Shown here: positions 52,357 to 63,944 of the stretch, piece by piece
Layout of the letters: each line of letters begins with the position of its first letter
How positions within the stretch are numbered: position 1 is the stretch's first letter
Assembly: GCF_021650705.1 (NCBI RefSeq)
Contig: NZ_CP087138.1
Coordinates: 3,286,001 to 3,350,000, forward strand
DNA from: Pseudomonas sp. KNUC1026
GTDB taxonomy: Bacteria; Pseudomonadota; Gammaproteobacteria; Pseudomonadales; Pseudomonadaceae
Direction of reading: 5' to 3'
DNA length: 64,000 nucleotides
Program-made: the position numbers and the translations under genes
The notes under the pieces: generated by a model
What the model was told of the DNA's origin: nothing
Seen by the model: only the letters and a program-made list of their open reading frames with translations
Databases searched by the model: none

Positions 52357-53013
52357 TCAACGCCGCCCGGCCAGCCAGGGTTCCAGTGCCTGGAACGCCT
52401 CGATGGCATGGGTCGGCTCGTATTGGCGCAGGATGCCCAGCTCGATCGCACCGTAACCGACCGCCACGCTTGCCACGCCGGCATTGTGCGCCATCTGGAT
52501 ATCGAACGCAGAGTCTCCGACCATTACTGCCCTGGCCGGTTCTACCCCACAATGTTCGAGGATCTCGCGCAGCATACGCGGCGCAGGCTTGCTTTCGGTT
52601 TCATCGGCGGCGCGGGTGATGTCAAAGAAGGTTTCCAGGCCATGGGCACGCAGCACTCGGTCCAGGCCGCGGCGTGCCTTGCCGGTGGCCACGGCCAGCT
52701 GGTAACCCTGCTCACGAAATTGCTGCAAGCCGTGTGCAACCCCGGGAAACAGAGGTGACGGTTCAGCATCCATGGCCATGTAGCGATCAGCATAACGCTG
52801 GCGGAACGCGTGCAATGCCTGATCGTCGAGCATCGGGTGCAACTGGCTGATCGCCTGGCTGAGTTCCAGCCCGATGATGCCCTTGATGGCCGATGTGGCG
52901 CAGGGCTGCAAACCGCCAGCCACTGCCGCGTGCTCCATGGCATCGACGATGCGGCCGATGGAGTCGGCCAATGTGCCGTCCCAGTCAAACACGATCAGGT
53001 CGAATTCACGCAC
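52357..53013 (-). CDS. HAD-superfamily hydrolase (phosphoglycolate-phosphatase-like)
   Basis: A 218-residue HAD phosphatase with motif [12 protein letters not shown] (nucleophile Asp about 9), motif II Thr in [12 protein letters not shown], and motif [14 protein letters not shown]. The cap domain is helical. Substrate not identifiable; Gph-like enzymes are the nearest. The GTG start at 53013 ([14 protein letters not shown]) overlaps rluC by 8 bases, in the rluC-HAD-sppA order of Pseudomonas. Confidence 0.9.
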   Translation of the reverse strand: MREFDLIVFDWDGTLADSIGRIVDAMEHAAVAGGLQPCATSAIKGIIGLELSQAISQLHPMLDDQALHAFRQRYADRYMAMDAEPSPLFPGVAHGLQQFREQGYQLAVATGKARRGLDRVLRAHGLETFFDITRAADETESKPAPRMLREILEHCGVEPARAVMVGDSAFDIQMAHNAGVASVAVGYGAIELGILRQYEPTHAIEAFQALEPWLAGRR

Positions 53014-53974
53014 TGGCCAGTTTCTCCACCGTGCTGTGCCACATCTCGTCCACCGAAGCCTCCAGGCGCAGGACCTGGCCATCAGGCATAGGCACGTTCA
53101 GCGCATAGGCATGCAGGAACAGGCGCTTGCCACCCAGGTCCCGGATTTCGCGGCTGAAGGCTTCGTCGCCGTACTTGGGATCGCCTGCGATGCAGTGCCC
53201 GGCGTGCAGGCTGTGCACGCGAATCTGGTGAGTACGCCCAGTGACCGGGCGCGCTTCCACCAGCGTTGCGAAGTCACCGAAACGGCGCAGCACCTTGAAC
53301 AGTGTCAGCGCTTCCTTGCCTTCAGGATTCACCTCGACCATGCGCTCGCCCGAGCGCAGGTTACTCTTGAGCAACGGCGCGTTGATCTGCTTCTTGGCTG
53401 TAGGCCAATGGCCACGCACCAGAGCCATGTAGCGCTTGTCGACACCATCCCCGCGCAGCGCCTGATGCAAGTGGCGCAGCATGCTGCGCTTCTTGGCGAT
53501 CATCAGAAGGCCCGAGGTGTCACGGTCGAGACGGTGCACCAATTCAAGCTCATCGGCCTGCTGAGGCCTGAGCTGGCGAAAGGCTTCGATCACGCCGAAG
53601 CTCAACCCGCTGCCGCCGTGCACAGCGATGCCTGCGGGCTTGTTGAGTACGATCAGGGCTTTGTCTTCGTGGACGATCGCCGCCTCGAGACGCTGCAACA
53701 GGCCTTGAGCCACCGGCACAGGCTCGTCCTTCTCGGGCAGGCGCAGGGGCGGCACACGGATGATATCGCCGGCCTGGAGTTTGTACTCAGGCTTTATGCG
53801 CCCCTTGTTGACGCGCACTTCACCTTTGCGCAGGATGCGATACACAAGGGTTTTTGGAACACCCTTGAGTGCGGTGAACAGGAAGTTGTCGATGCGTTGG
53901 CCGGCAAGTTCGGCCGGAACTTCAAGCATTTGCACGCTGGAAGTGGGAGTTGGGGTCGTGTTCATGGCGCGCAT
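53006..53974 (-). CDS. rluC: 23S rRNA pseudouridine(955/2504/2580) synthase
   Basis: A 322-residue pseudouridine synthase with an N-terminal S4 RNA-binding domain (about 20-90, [20 protein letters not shown]) and the catalytic Asp in [11 protein letters not shown] (about 147). The first ATG at 53974 and a second at 53965 are both possible; neither has a strong ribosome site, and relatives begin near MNTTPTPT. It is divergent from rne, with the rne promoter in between. Confidence 0.93.
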   Translation of the reverse strand: MRAMNTTPTPTSSVQMLEVPAELAGQRIDNFLFTALKGVPKTLVYRILRKGEVRVNKGRIKPEYKLQAGDIIRVPPLRLPEKDEPVPVAQGLLQRLEAAIVHEDKALIVLNKPAGIAVHGGSGLSFGVIEAFRQLRPQQADELELVHRLDRDTSGLLMIAKKRSMLRHLHQALRGDGVDKRYMALVRGHWPTAKKQINAPLLKSNLRSGERMVEVNPEGKEALTLFKVLRRFGDFATLVEARPVTGRTHQIRVHSLHAGHCIAGDPKYGDEAFSREIRDLGGKRLFLHAYALNVPMPDGQVLRLEASVDEMWHSTVEKLASA

Positions 53975-53994
53975 GATAGCAATTTTTCATGCAA

Positions 53995-54023
53995 TTGAAG
54001 CACTTAAACATTGCTGATATAGT
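53995..54023 (+). promoter_or_regulatory. Sigma-70 promoter for rne
   Basis: TTGAAG, a 17-base spacer and TATAGT. A start near 54030 would give a leader of about 640 nt before rne. Confidence 0.65.
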
Positions 54024-54029
54024 CGCGAA

Positions 54030-54669
54030 CGCCGCCTGTTGCGGCCGAAGAACAAAGCAAGGCCAAAAGCCCGCGTTTTCTTCACGTTGAACCAGGACGT
54101 AAGGCCGTCCTACGGGGGTTTGAACCGGTTGCGAACCCATGGCTCGCCCGGCCCTGCAAAAGCCCGGAAACACCAGCATGCATGTGGCTTGCGCGTCTCG
54201 CTGCCCGGCGCTGGCAGTTGTTCCCGGTCCAAGCAGGCGCATTCCCCGGAAAATGCAAAGCCTTGGTTTTTACAGAGCGCGAGCCCGCTATTTGAGAGGT
54301 TTCGCGATACATACCACCCCGTTGCGGATTCTGCGCGCGGCAGCACCCGAATGATCAGGGATACGTGTAGGGTGGAGACGTACAAGCGTGGAGCGAATGC
54401 CTCGCTGCGCCAGGAAGCGGCCAACCGGCCCTCCGGCGGTGAGCCAGGCAAAGGCAGGTACCCAGGGTACCCACGTTCCAGGGCTTGATTCCTCCTCCTG
54501 GCTGAGTGCTTTTTGCGAACACACAAGCAGGACGCGTCACTCCGCAGGCAATGGCATATGGCCTTGCCGGGCGGCCCGGGCAGTACGCCCCGACGCACCT
54601 GAACACCGACCGTGAGAAGTCGTGTGTGCCGAACGCCGTTTCCGGCAGCCCGGAAACCGACGGTACTAC
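54030..54669 (+). promoter_or_regulatory. Long 5' leader of rne, probable RNase E autoregulatory region
   Basis: This stretch of 640 bases has no supported gene; the ORFs in it lack coding character. RNase E regulates its own mRNA through a long structured leader in gammaproteobacteria, and Pseudomonas leaders carry the rne-II RNA motif (Rfam). I cannot confirm the fold by eye. Position and length match. Confidence 0.5.
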
Positions 54670-57600
54670 ATGAAAAGAATGCTGATTAACGCAACTCAAC
54701 CCGAAGAGTTGCGTGTTGCCCTGGTAGATGGCCAGCGGCTCTACGATCTGGATATCGAATCCGGCGCGCGCGAGCAGAAAAAGGCCAATATCTACAAAGG
54801 CCGTATCACCCGCGTAGAGCCGAGCCTGGAAGCCGCTTTCGTCGACTTCGGCTCCGAACGCCACGGCTTCCTGCCGCTCAAGGAAATCTCCCGCGAATAC
54901 TTCAAGAAGGCGCCCGAAGGCCGGGTGAACATCAAGGAAGTGCTCAGCGAAGGCCAGGAAGTCATCGTCCAGGTCGAGAAAGAAGAGCGCGGCAACAAGG
55001 GCGCAGCCCTGACCACCTTCATCAGCCTTGCCGGCCGCTACCTGGTACTGATGCCCAACAACCCGCGTGCCGGTGGCATCTCCCGCCGCATCGAGGGTGA
55101 AGAGCGTAACGAACTGCGCGAAGCGCTGAACGGCCTGCAGGCACCCGCCGACATGGGCCTGATCGTGCGCACCGCTGGCCTTGGCCGCAGCAGCGAAGAA
55201 ATGCAGTGGGACCTCGACTACCTGCTGCAACTGTGGAACGCGATCAAGGAAGCCTCCGGCACCCGCGGCGCCCCATTCCTGATCTATCAGGAAAGCAACG
55301 TCATAATCCGCGCCATCCGCGACTACCTGCGCCAGGATATCGGTGAGGTGCTGATCGACAGCATCGAAGCCCAGGACGAAGCACTGACCTTCATCCGCCA
55401 GGTGATGCCGCAGTACGCCAGCAAGGTGAAGCTGTACGAAGACAGCGTGCCGCTGTTCAACCGCTTCCAGATCGAAAGCCAGATCGAAACCGCCTTCCAG
55501 CGTGTGGTCGAGCTGCCGTCCGGCGGCTCCATCGTGATCGACCCGACCGAAGCGCTGGTGTCAATCGACATCAACTCGGCGCGCGCCACCAAAGGCAGTG
55601 ACATCGAGGAAACCGCACTGCAGACCAACCTGGAAGCGGCCGAGGAAATTGCCCGCCAGTTGCGCCTGCGCGATATCGGCGGCCTGATCGTCATCGACTT
55701 CATCGACATGACCCCGGCCAAGAACCAGCGTGCTGTCGAAGAAAAGGTGCGTGAGTGCCTTGAAGCCGACCGCGCCCGTGTGCAGGTAGGCCGCATCTCG
55801 CGTTTCGGCCTGCTGGAAATGTCCCGCCAGCGCCTGCGCCCTTCGCTCGGCGAAAGCAGCGGCATCGTCTGCCCACGCTGCAGCGGCACCGGCATCATCC
55901 GCGACGTGGAATCGCTGTCACTGGCGATCCTGCGCCTGATCGAGGAAGAAGCCCTCAAGGATCGCACCGCCGAGGTACGCGCACAGGTGCCGATCCCGGT
56001 CGCCGCCTTCCTGCTCAACGAAAAGCGCAACTCGATCACCAAGATCGAGCTGCGTACCCGTGCACGGATCATCATCCTGCCGAACGATCACCTCGAAACG
56101 CCGCACTTCGAAGTCCAGCGCCTGCGCGACGACAACCCGGACGTGCTGAGCAATCAGTCCAGCTACGAGATCGCCTCGGCCGAAACCGAAGAGCCGCAAC
56201 CCATTGCCTCCACCCGCACACTGGTGCGCCAGGAAGCGGCAGTGAAAACCGCGCCGCCCCGCGGCAATGCACCGGTGCCGGCCGAGCCTGCCGAGGCAGC
56301 GCCTGCCGCTGCACCGGTCGCTGCCGCCGTGGTCGCTGAGCCAAGCCTGTTCAAAGGCCTGGTGAAGTCTCTGGTGGGCCTGTTCGCCGCCAAGGAAGCC
56401 CCTGCACCTGTGCCGCAGGCGGTCGAGAAGCCCGCTACCGAGCGCCCAGCGCGCAACGAAGAGCGCCGCCAGGGCCGCCAGCAGAGCCGTAACCGCAACG
56501 GCCGCCGCGACGAGCGCCGCGATGAAGACCGCAAACCACGCGAAGAGCGCCAGGAGCGCGCACCACGTGAGGAGCGTGCGCCCCGTGAAGAGCGTGCACC
56601 ACGCGAAGAACGAGCGCCGCGCGAGGAACGCGCACCCCGTGAGGAGCGTGCACCCCGCGAAGAACGCCAGCCTCGTGAAGAGCGCGCACAACGCGAAGAC
56701 CGCCCGCAGCGCCAGGGCCGCGATGATCGCCCCCGCCGCAGCCGCGATGACCGCCCGCGCGAACTGCGCGACCCATTGGACGCAACCCCGGCCGCTGAAG
56801 GCGCAGCAGCCGCTGCCGTAGCCGCCGTCGTACTCGATGCAGCAGAGCAGCAACCGGTTCGCGAAGAGCGCGCGCCGCGTGAAGAACGCCCAGCGCGTGA
56901 GGAGCGCGCGCCGCGTCCACCGCGCGAGGAGCGCGCTCAGGAAGATGCCGAGCACGCTGAAGACGAGCACTTGAACGAAGAAGGCCAGGAAGGTGAAGAA
57001 GGTGCCGAAGGCGATCGCCCACGCCGCCGTTCTCGCGGCCAGCGCCGCCGCAGCAATCGCCGCGAGCGCCAACGTGATGCCGGCGTCGAAGGTGTGGACG
57101 AGCCCGAAGGTGAGCAAACCGCAGCAGCCTCTGAAACGTCTGGCGAGGTTGTTCCTGCAGCCGCCGCTGGTGTGATCAGCGCTGCCGCAGAGGCACAGGC
57201 CCATGAGGCCGCCGAGCGCGCCACCGCCAACACTGAAGCAGAACCGGTCGCGCCGGTTGCCGAAGTGGTATCCGAGGCGGTATCCGAGCAAGCGCCCGTT
57301 ATCGCGCAAGCGCCGGAATCCCAGCCGGAACCGGAACTGGCCTCGCCCGAGATCGTCGCTACCCCGGTAGAACAGGCTGCCACGGTCCTGGAATCTGTGC
57401 CAGAACCGGCACAGCCCGTCGCAGCCGAGGCAGCGCCAGAGCCGATTCCCGAGCCTGCCCCAGCTGCCGCCGAACCAGCGCCTGCTATCGAGCTGCCCGC
57501 TGTGGTCGAAGCTCCAGAGCCAGCCATTGCAAGCCAGGAGCAAGCCCCAGCCCCGGTCGAAGCACCGATTCAGGTGCAACCGGTCGAGGCAGTCGCCGAG

Positions 57601-57972
57601 GCGCCGGTAGCCGCCAGCGGTGGTCGTGCACCGAACGACCCGCGTGAAGTGCGCCGCCGCAAGCGCGAAGCCGAGCTTGCAGCAGCCGCTGCCCGCGAAA
57701 CCGAGCAGGCCGCAAAACTGGCTGACGCACAGGCACTGGCTGAAGTTCACGCACCGGTTGAGGCAGAAGTGCCAGCACCTGTGACCATCGACCCGCCAGC
57801 TGGTGAAAGCCTGGCTGCGGGCGCAGAGCAGGCTAGCGAAGCGCCTGTTGTGGTTGAAGCCGACCCGGTCGTACAGGATGTGCAGCCTGCCCAGGAAGTG
57901 ACCGAGCCGCATACTCCGAACGCCACCGACGTGGCCGAGGAGCACGACAAGGCTCACAAGCCTCAGGCCTGA
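54670..57972 (+). CDS. rne: Ribonuclease E
   Basis: This 1100-residue endoribonuclease organises the RNA degradosome. Catalytic half: S1 domain (about 35-120, [20 protein letters not shown]), 5' sensor, DNase-I-like region with Asp in [12 protein letters not shown] and VIDFIDM, and the zinc-link CPRCSGTG (about 404). Non-catalytic half: Arg-rich and Pro/Ala/Glu-rich scaffold for degradosome partners, with many APREER-type hexapeptide repeats (about residues 630-677). The start at 54670 ([10 protein letters not shown]) is the family start; the 16 codons before it are in the leader. A strong terminator follows. Confidence 0.95.
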   Translation: MKRMLINATQPEELRVALVDGQRLYDLDIESGAREQKKANIYKGRITRVEPSLEAAFVDFGSERHGFLPLKEISREYFKKAPEGRVNIKEVLSEGQEVIVQVEKEERGNKGAALTTFISLAGRYLVLMPNNPRAGGISRRIEGEERNELREALNGLQAPADMGLIVRTAGLGRSSEEMQWDLDYLLQLWNAIKEASGTRGAPFLIYQESNVIIRAIRDYLRQDIGEVLIDSIEAQDEALTFIRQVMPQYASKVKLYEDSVPLFNRFQIESQIETAFQRVVELPSGGSIVIDPTEALVSIDINSARATKGSDIEETALQTNLEAAEEIARQLRLRDIGGLIVIDFIDMTPAKNQRAVEEKVRECLEADRARVQVGRISRFGLLEMSRQRLRPSLGESSGIVCPRCSGTGIIRDVESLSLAILRLIEEEALKDRTAEVRAQVPIPVAAFLLNEKRNSITKIELRTRARIIILPNDHLETPHFEVQRLRDDNPDVLSNQSSYEIASAETEEPQPIASTRTLVRQEAAVKTAPPRGNAPVPAEPAEAAPAAAPVAAAVVAEPSLFKGLVKSLVGLFAAKEAPAPVPQAVEKPATERPARNEERRQGRQQSRNRNGRRDERRDEDRKPREERQERAPREERAPREERAPREERAPREERAPREERAPREERQPREERAQREDRPQRQGRDDRPRRSRDDRPRELRDPLDATPAAEGAAAAAVAAVVLDAAEQQPVREERAPREERPAREERAPRPPREERAQEDAEHAEDEHLNEEGQEGEEGAEGDRPRRRSRGQRRRSNRRERQRDAGVEGVDEPEGEQTAAASETSGEVVPAAAAGVISAAAEAQAHEAAERATANTEAEPVAPVAEVVSEAVSEQAPVIAQAPESQPEPELASPEIVATPVEQAATVLESVPEPAQPVAAEAAPEPIPEPAPAAAEPAPAIELPAVVEAPEPAIASQEQAPAPVEAPIQVQPVEAVAEAPVAASGGRAPNDPREVRRRKREAELAAAAARETEQAAKLADAQALAEVHAPVEAEVPAPVTIDPPAGESLAAGAEQASEAPVVVEADPVVQDVQPAQEVTEPHTPNATDVAEEHDKAHKPQA
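56560..56700 (+). repeat. Coding hexapeptide (APREER) repeats in rne
   Basis: At least seven tandem 18-base units encode AP-REER or close variants in the RNase E scaffold. Codons differ between units (CGT/CGC, GAG/GAA), so the peptide is kept while the DNA diverges. A second, shorter block lies at about 56860-56940. Confidence 0.85.
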
Positions 57973-57989
57973 AGCGTTTGGTGAGATGA

Positions 57990-58022
57990 AAAACCCCCGT
58001 CAGCGATGCTGGCGGGGGTTTT
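57990..58022. terminator. Intrinsic terminator of rne
   Basis: AAAACCCCCG/CGGGGGTTTT arms with a central CAGC/GCTG stem and a 3-base loop, 17 bases after the rne stop. Its symmetry lets it act on both strands. Confidence 0.9.
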
Positions 58023-58047
58023 CTATGCCTGCGGGCGGTCTCACACC

Positions 58048-58182
58048 AGTAGGAGCGCAGCTGTGCTGCGCGACGCTGCGATCTGCCGACCGGCCGGCCA
58101 GGTGCTCGATAGACAGAGACCAGGAAGCCCCGCACACTCTTCGATACCTGCGCGTCGCGCGGCAAAGCCGCTCTCCTACTCA
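58048..58182. repeat. Inverted pair of REP-like elements
   Basis: Two REP-like hairpins face each other: 58048-58085 (AGTAGGAGC, then a GCGCAGC/GCTGCGC stem) and 58153-58182 (GCGGC/GCCGC stem, then TCTCCTACT). GTAGGAGC ends are typical of Pseudomonas REP sequences. The remaining bases between rne and the IS hold no gene that I can support. Confidence 0.6.
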
Positions 58183-58271
58183 GCCCGTCGCACAGGGCAT
58201 ATCCACCCCTCACGATCTGCCTGCCGCACTGGCCCAAGAGCTGTGAAAAGCTGGCAGACGAAAAAGTCCCG

Positions 58272-58280
58272 GCACAAGGC
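58272..58280. repeat. Left 9-bp target-site duplication of the IS
   Basis: GCACAAGGC, identical to 59346-59354. It covers the loop of the former groEL terminator hairpin. Confidence 0.75.
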
Positions 58281-59345
58281 CGTAATGCTGTTCACTTAAG
58301 CGGAGCAGTCTTGCGATCCACCGGATACCGGGTGCTTCCCGACGGATGATGTTGTAAGCCAGTAACAGCCCCCTGGATTTCCTGATAGATCAGCTCGACC
58401 TTCTTGCTCCGCAGCGTCACCGCGCTTCACGCACTTCCCAATGGGTGGGCAGACTCGGGTTTCGCTTGCGCGCCTGAGGCGAGACCTTCATCCGCACTCG
58501 GCGATCATTCTCGCTATAGCGCTCGACTTCCTCCATCACCAGACCCTTGCGGGTCGGCGTTAACCAGTGCCGATTGCTTCCTCCATCTGCGACCTTCAAG
58601 AGCAGATCAGCCCCCCAAAAGCCTTTGTCGAACAACGTGATCGAGTTTTCCGGAATCTGGCCCAGAAAGGTTTCGGCCAAGCGCATCTCACTGCCGCGAT
58701 AAGGGCTGAGCTGAGCGTCGAGGGTCACGTGAGAACGCACATTCATCAAGGCAACAAGCCGCAGCATCGGAAAAGGTGTCTGGCGCTCGGTGCCGGTATT
58801 ACCAGAGCCGAAATGCTCCCTCAGCTCAGGATAATCAGGGGTTCGCAGCAATGCGCCATCCACCGCGAACACTTGCAAACCGTTCCAGTCATCGCCTTCA
58901 TATCGCTCGCAACCCCACTGCTTGCCTGTTTGGCGGAACAAGGATTCGACTGGATCGGCACCTAGTCGCTTACGCGCTTCAGTCACGCCGCTGCGCGCCA
59001 GTAACTGATCGGAAGCCAGGCCTTGAGCGCAAATATTCAGCCGCCTGGCCACCTCATGCACGGGCTCATCACGGAACAAGGCCATGCCCAGAACCAGCCA
59101 AAGTACCTGATCGCTCGGCAAACGCCGGCGTCGTATGGTGGCCTGTGCAGACAGGTTGAGCGCACTGGCAACCCATTCGACAGGGATGTTCTGGGTAAAG
59201 GTGCTGAGGTCGGAGAAGTTGAAGAGGTCACCGAGGTCGAGCAATTGCTGCTGAATGGGCATAAAAAATCCGATACCAGGAGGCTGGTATCGGATTCTCG
59301 AGAAAGCCCGGCTAGGACTCAAATGCTTAAGTGAACAGCATTACG
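58281..59345 (-). mobile_element. Internally deleted IS4-family element inserted in the groEL terminator
   Basis: A 1065-bp element with terminal inverted repeats of about 21 bp (58281-58301 and 59325-59345; ends CGTAATGCTG...) is flanked by 9-bp direct repeats GCACAAGGC (58272-58280 and 59346-59354). Full IS4-group elements of this type are roughly 1.4-1.6 kb (recalled), so about 350-450 bp is missing. Removing the element and one repeat restores a hairpin that would be the groEL terminator. The transposase is on the minus strand, the same direction as groEL. Confidence 0.8.
58417..59262 (-). pseudogene. IS4-family transposase, C-terminally truncated
   Basis: The intact part is 281 residues from MPIQQQLLDLGDL, with the first catalytic Asp in VFAVDGALLRTPD (about 136) and the second in ITLFDKGFWGADLL (about 209). 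The frame ends right after HWEVREAR. The segment with the third catalytic residue (the YxxRWxIE-type Glu) is missing. Beyond the junction near 58421-58426 the coding strand resumes with a later piece (AVTLRSKKVELIYQEI) in another frame, and LLLAYNIIRREAP in a third. It should be inactive. A start at 59262 fits family length. Confidence 0.85.
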
Positions 59346-59354
59346 GCACAAGGC
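59346..59354. repeat. Right 9-bp target-site duplication of the IS
   Basis: GCACAAGGC, adjacent to the remaining arm of the groEL terminator (59355-59365). Confidence 0.75.
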
Positions 59355-59390
59355 CGGGGCTTTTTGTTACAGCGAAGGGTGCCGGGTGGC

Positions 59391-61070
<1,680 letters not shown>

Positions 61071-61085
61071 TCAGCGAGTTGCCGA

Positions 61086-61379
61086 TCAGCCTTCGATAAC
61101 GGCCAGGATTTCGTTCTCGTTCATCACCAGCAGGTCTTCACCATCGACCTTCACGGTGTTGCTGCCCGAGTACGGGCCAAACACGACCTTGTCACCGACC
61201 TTCACAGCCAGAGCGCGCACTTCACCGTTATCCAGGACACGGCCCGGGCCGACAGCGACGATTTCGCCGCGGTTAGGCTTCTCGGCGGCAGAACCGGGCA
61301 GCACGATGCCGCCAGCGGTTTTGGATTCTTCTTCGCTGCGACGAATGACAACGCGGTCATGCAGAGGACGAAGCTTCAT
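61086..61379 (-). CDS. groES: Co-chaperonin GroES (Hsp10)
   Basis: A 97-residue co-chaperonin that caps GroEL. The mobile loop [16 protein letters not shown] (about 16-31) with its IVL anchor is intact. It has AGGAG 7 bases before the ATG and a heat-shock promoter at 61523-61550. Confidence 0.97.
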   Translation of the reverse strand: MKLRPLHDRVVIRRSEEESKTAGGIVLPGSAAEKPNRGEIVAVGPGRVLDNGEVRALAVKVGDKVVFGPYSGSNTVKVDGEDLLVMNENEILAVIEG

Positions 61380-61522
61380 TAGTCGATCTCCTGTTATGGT
61401 TTTGAGCGGCCGGCGTGCCGGCCTTCGGATTCAATTCCCCGGCCCTGGGCCGGTTGCGGCACGCCCGGGGCGAGCCACCAAATAATGTCCGGCATCACTG
61501 CCGGAACCTTGCGGTGACCCAT

Positions 61523-61550
61523 AAATGAGGCCGGTGGTATTTATTACAAG
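61523..61550 (-). promoter_or_regulatory. Sigma-32 heat-shock promoter of groESL
   Basis: CTTGTAA, a 13-base spacer and CCTCATTT on the minus strand, close to the sigma-32 consensus with the exact spacing. It leaves a leader of about 140 nt before groES. Confidence 0.75.
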
Positions 61551-61628
61551 GGCGGCTCTGAAAATATTTTGCGCTGCAAATGCATGAGGCCCCCGCAGGA
61601 GCCTCATGTGAAATGCCTACCAGGCCGG

Positions 61629-62086
61629 TCAGTCGCGGCGTTCGTATTCGCCCTCGATCACCTCAGGGCGATGCCGGTGGGGAGGCTGGGGGCATCGGGT
61701 TGAGCATCGGCAAAAGCACGCTGGCGCTGGGCCTGCTCACGCGCTTTGTCCTGGAGCGCTCGCGCGGCCCACTGGCGAGTGAACGGCAGCAGGCACAGCA
61801 GGCCCAGCACGTCGCTGATGAAACCTGGCACCAGCAACAGGCCGCCACCGAGCGCCAACATCAGGCCGTTGAGCATCTGGGCGCCTGGCGCTTCGCCACG
61901 CTGCAGGCTTTCGCGGGCACTCAGTGCAGTAGCCAGCCCCGCCAGGCGCATGATCACAGCGCCCAGCACGGAGCCGGCGATGATCAGCAGCAAGGCCGGG
62001 AAGAAGCCGATCGCCGCACTGACCTGAACGAATACGAACAGCTCCAGCACGGGGAAAAGAATCAGTAAAAACAGAAAGGCACGCAT
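61629..62086 (-). pseudogene. fxsA: FxsA membrane protein, frameshifted near the C-terminus
   Basis: FxsA is a small inner-membrane protein (originally linked to suppression of phage F exclusion). The start MRAFLFLLILFPVLELFVFV and four hydrophobic helices are intact. Near the end, a CCCC run at 61679-61682 (coding strand) breaks the frame and the original reading ends at 61658. The usual C-terminus (RPEVIEGEYERRD) continues in the -1 frame to TGA at 61629. One extra C gives about 152 residues. Since only the tail is affected, function could survive. It lies upstream of groES on the same strand as other genes, in the known groESL-fxsA order. Confidence 0.8.
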
Positions 62087-62148
62087 CAATGATGTCCTCG
62101 ACGCAAGATTGCCTGCGTTAGATGCAGGCGAGTGGCCGAAATTCAAGG

Positions 62149-62874
62149 TCAGCCGATCGAGCGAGGCGGCCAGGCATCGGTGTGGGCCAGTGCTACCAAG
62201 GCTTCGCGTACTTGTTTCGGCGTATTACAGGTACTGCTGAACGGCAACCAATGGAGGCGCTGGCCGATACGCAAGTGGAACCCTTCGCTATCCACCCCGG
62301 CCATCACTGCCTGGGTGTGTACCGGTAGTTTTGCCAATTGGACGTAGTGGGCAATGGCCTTGGCATGGTCGGCATTCATATGTTCGACCATGCCCCGCTC
62401 CACCTCACCGGCGAAGGGGTTGGCCAGCGTTACCTCGTCCAGCCAATGAATGGCGCCAAAACCGCCGATATAGCGGTGGCGTACCGGCACCAACACCCAG
62501 AAGTCGAAATCATGCGCCCGGTCATACTCGGCCGCTTCCGGGAAATAACGATAGTAGCGCTCGGCCGCAGCATCGATCTGCGTTTGCCCTTCCAGTTGCT
62601 GTGCGTGCGCCATGATCGTCAGGCGAGCCGCCGCCTGGGCGTCATCGGCGCCCGGCTCAGCCAGCAGCAGCGAGCACTTCGGATCGGCCTTGAGGTTACG
62701 GGTGTGCTGGGCAATGCGGCTGATCAACAACAGCGGCCTGCCTTGGGCATCCAGGCAGTACGGCGCGACAGAGCCGAACGGAAAGCCCGGCATGGCCTGG
62801 GATTGAGTGGCCAGAGCGCCTTGGTACTGGCTCAGCAACAGGGCACGGGCGGCGATGGAAGGGGTTTCAGCCAT
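62149..62874 (-). CDS. HugZ-like pyridoxamine-5'-phosphate-oxidase-fold protein
   Basis: A 241-residue protein with an N-terminal split-barrel flavin/haem-binding fold (FPFGSVAPYCLDAQGRPLLL, about 30) and a C-terminal DUF2470-type domain (MVEHMNADHAKAIAHYVQLA, about 163), as in HugZ/HutZ haem-utilisation proteins. The role in haem breakdown is known only for some members. It lies 62 bases upstream of fxsA on the same strand. Confidence 0.82.
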   Translation of the reverse strand: MAETPSIAARALLLSQYQGALATQSQAMPGFPFGSVAPYCLDAQGRPLLLISRIAQHTRNLKADPKCSLLLAEPGADDAQAAARLTIMAHAQQLEGQTQIDAAAERYYRYFPEAAEYDRAHDFDFWVLVPVRHRYIGGFGAIHWLDEVTLANPFAGEVERGMVEHMNADHAKAIAHYVQLAKLPVHTQAVMAGVDSEGFHLRIGQRLHWLPFSSTCNTPKQVREALVALAHTDAWPPRSIG

Positions 62875-62924
62875 GGGCGGGGCTCCGGTGTCGAATGCCG
62901 GCTACCCTACCACAAGGCTCGAAC

Positions 62925-63944
62925 TTACCAGGTGACGCCAAAACCTGCGGTGTAGCGGCTGCTGCTCAGGTCGTTGTTGTCCTTGGTGCCGCTGATCAGG
63001 TCTTTTTCGTACTTCACGTTCAGTGAAGCCCATTCGGTGACCTTGTAACGCAGGCCTACCTCGGCATCGAGGCTGTAGTCAGCTGCGCCTGAAAGCGGCT
63101 TGCCCAGTTCACCGGTACTGAACAGCTCGAACGTCTTGCCGATCAGGTAACGGTTGTAGTCCCACTTGAGCGACGCCGAATAAAAGGTATCGGAGGACCC
63201 ATCGGAATACTGGTAGCGGTTGTTATTGATCAGCGTGCCGAGGCTGAACGCGCCCAGTTCGTCATCCCAGAACTGATAGCCAGGGCCGGTACCGATCTGG
63301 CGCTGGCGCGACAGGTCTTCGACGTTGTCGTGCTTGTAGTTGAAGCGCGTCTGCCAGAACCACTTGTCGGTCAGGAAGCGGTCCAGCGCGTATTCGGCGC
63401 TCCAGTTGTCGGTGGTGGTCAGGCCGTTTTCTTTCTCGCGGTTGTATTCGCCATCGGCGGTGTGGCGCCACAGGCCATGGCGAGCGCTGGTCTTGAAGGC
63501 CAGGTTGTAATCATCGGTGTCGTTCTGGGCACGCTTGAAGTCCAGCGCCGCATCGGCGCTGCCCTTCCAGGTGAAGTCCTGAACCAATGGCCGGGGCTTC
63601 ATGATCTGCTGGATGCTGGCAAGGTCAACAGTTTCAGGGGCGCCACCGTCAGCGATCACGACCTTGCCCTCTTCGGCAGGCTGGATCGACCGAGAAACGG
63701 TGTTCTCTTCCTTGCGATCATTGCCCTGCTTGACCAGCAACTCCCGGTCGCTCTGCAGCGTCTTGACCTTTTTCATGTCGATAGGGATGGAGCCACCGTA
63801 GTCGGTGGTCAACATCAACTTGCCGCCGTCGTACACCGTAATGGTGCCCGTCAGGCGATCTCCATTTTTCAACCACACGGTATCGGCAAAAACCGGCGCG
63901 CAAGCGGATGCAACGGCGACGCACAAGAAGGTTCTGGACAACAT
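62925..63944 (-). CDS. DUF481 family outer-membrane-type protein
   Basis: A 339-residue secreted protein. The ATG at 63942 gives a signal peptide (MLSRTFLCVAVASACAPVFA), a short SH3-like segment (WLKNGDRLTGTITVYDGGKL) and a DUF481 beta-strand-rich domain ending in an aromatic residue (VTW), as expected for an outer-membrane barrel. Related E. coli YdiY is salt-induced. Function unknown. Only 56 bases remain upstream in the window. Confidence 0.82.
   Translation of the reverse strand: MLSRTFLCVAVASACAPVFADTVWLKNGDRLTGTITVYDGGKLMLTTDYGGSIPIDMKKVKTLQSDRELLVKQGNDRKEENTVSRSIQPAEEGKVVIADGGAPETVDLASIQQIMKPRPLVQDFTWKGSADAALDFKRAQNDTDDYNLAFKTSARHGLWRHTADGEYNREKENGLTTTDNWSAEYALDRFLTDKWFWQTRFNYKHDNVEDLSRQRQIGTGPGYQFWDDELGAFSLGTLINNNRYQYSDGSSDTFYSASLKWDYNRYLIGKTFELFSTGELGKPLSGAADYSLDAEVGLRYKVTEWASLNVKYEKDLISGTKDNNDLSSSRYTAGFGVTW

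Noticed and set aside
54039..54598. Several small ORFs in the rne leader
   Set aside because: They overlap on both strands, lack ribosome sites and families, and fit a structured leader better.
56560..56700. CRISPR-like repeat array
   Set aside because: Units are contiguous, in frame and coding, with no spacers and no cas genes nearby.
55918..57957. A 679-codon minus-strand frame opposite rne
   Set aside because: It mirrors the repetitive RNase E coding sequence and gives low-complexity Leu/Arg/Phe-rich protein; no start signals or family.
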